NCBI GenBank assembly: GCA_905250885.1
Contig: CAJNOQ010001713.1
Span: forward strand, 1 to 29,164
Length of the DNA stretch: 29,164 nucleotides
Direction of reading: 5' to 3'
Origin: Didymodactylos carnosus
Taxonomy: Eukaryota > Rotifera > Eurotatoria > Philodinida > Philodinidae
Below are positions 28,641 through 29,164 of this stretch, in pieces. Below the pieces are notes generated by a model. It did not search any database, was not told where the DNA came from, and saw only the letters and a list, made by a program, of their open reading frames with translations. Made by a program: the position numbers and the translations under genes. Numbering within the stretch: position 1 is the first letter of the stretch; the number at the start of each line of letters is the position of its first letter.

Positions 28641-29164
28641 AGCAACGTTATCAAAGGCGTGAAAGGATGTGAGAATGTTATTATTGGCGAAAAAGAGTCT
28701 GTATGTATTTCATCTCAAACTGGGCCCATCTCATTGTTGGATATATTCCTAAAAATTGACGAAAAATTATTTCTAACCGGGTTTTGGGATATCTTGAACA
28801 AAAGCGGACTATTACCAGACACTCAATCTGGATTTGGAGAAAATTTTTGCCTTCAAACTAGACTTTTGTTGTTTCTAGAACAAGTATCCTTCCTCGTGTC
28901 TAATTGTTCTCCGTTAGCAACTGGTTTTGTTGATTTGAAATCGATCTTCGACCAGTTCTGGTTCGAAGAATTTATTGGTAAGTTAAGAGGATGGGAACTC
29001 CTCAATCGCTCTTGAAATGGATAATAGCCTGGCTGCAAAATAGAAGAGCATTCATTTGAGATAGACGGAAAGAAATCACGGTGGCTTTTTATTATGAGAG
29101 AGGTGTAAACGTCGTTTAAAAGGTCCCGACTTCCGCAACGGTTTGACTAACTTCTACGAGTTAA
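28641..29164 (+). pseudogene. Non-LTR retrotransposon reverse transcriptase relic
   Basis: A 5'-truncated, broken copy. The frame at 28659-28987 reads PISLLDIFLKIDEKLF, LLPDTQSGFGENF and FVDLKSIFDQFW, the order expected for reverse transcriptase blocks of LINE-like elements. The last is motif A with the first catalytic Asp and an altered FD context. Near 28988 the reading frame shifts and homology continues in another frame (WIIAWLQNRRAFI), which meets TGA at 29057. The start lies downstream of a stop at 28638-28640, and the copy runs off the right edge. It is therefore non-functional as seen. The clade is not certain. Confidence 0.75.

Noticed and set aside
1-29164. Prokaryotic features such as operons, ribosome-binding sites, CRISPR arrays or phage genes.
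   Set aside because: The two genes are split by spliceosomal introns, so the window is eukaryotic. The tandem array at 19960-21330 lacks the spacer structure of a CRISPR array.

Overview
This is a eukaryotic, AT-rich, intron-containing window, most likely from a small invertebrate. A bdelloid rotifer is my best guess. It rests on the mix of very short introns with transposon-filled long ones, a gene start that looks like a trans-splice acceptor, and the style of the degenerate non-LTR reverse transcriptase at the right edge. Nothing in the window proves the taxon.

Two protein-coding genes can be assembled exon by exon, and they point towards each other. (1) Positions 180-2304, plus strand: an 8-exon gene for a 502-residue BEN-domain protein, a probable nuclear DNA-binding or chromatin regulator. 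One of its introns is of the rare GC-AG class. (2) Positions 25562-8515, minus strand: a 9-exon, 17-kb gene for a 1342-residue TRPA-family (TRPA1-like) cation channel. It encodes about 16 ankyrin repeats, six transmembrane segments with a pore loop, and a C-terminal coiled coil. In both models the exon lengths sum exactly to a multiple of three and every junction is in phase, which is strong internal support.

Most of the remaining DNA is mobile or repetitive. Four MITE-like elements have exact 8-bp target duplications and a fifth has a decayed one (the hAT signature). They lie at 7340-8188 (with the fifth, 7583-7996, nested inside), 11743-12159, 14523-14872 and 15960-16318. Several foldback or terminal-inverted-repeat elements lie at 3087-3444, 6073-6291, 9741-11098, 11099-11441, 13985-14336, 19391-19928, 23894-25304 and 26405-26622. 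A roughly 12-copy tandem array of about 107-125 bp units fills 19960-21330. A tRNA-like SINE candidate lies near 22813-22877. A broken non-LTR reverse transcriptase runs off the right edge. The four channel introns longer than 2 kb all carry such elements. The channel reading frame is nevertheless intact, so the insertions appear tolerated.

Layout: 1-2304 BEN gene; 2305-8514 gene-free, repeat-rich convergent intergenic DNA; 8515-25562 channel gene; 25563-28640 upstream intergenic DNA with one MITE and a short GC-rich repeat cluster; 28641-29164 retrotransposon relic. I found no CRISPR array, operon or other prokaryote-like system.
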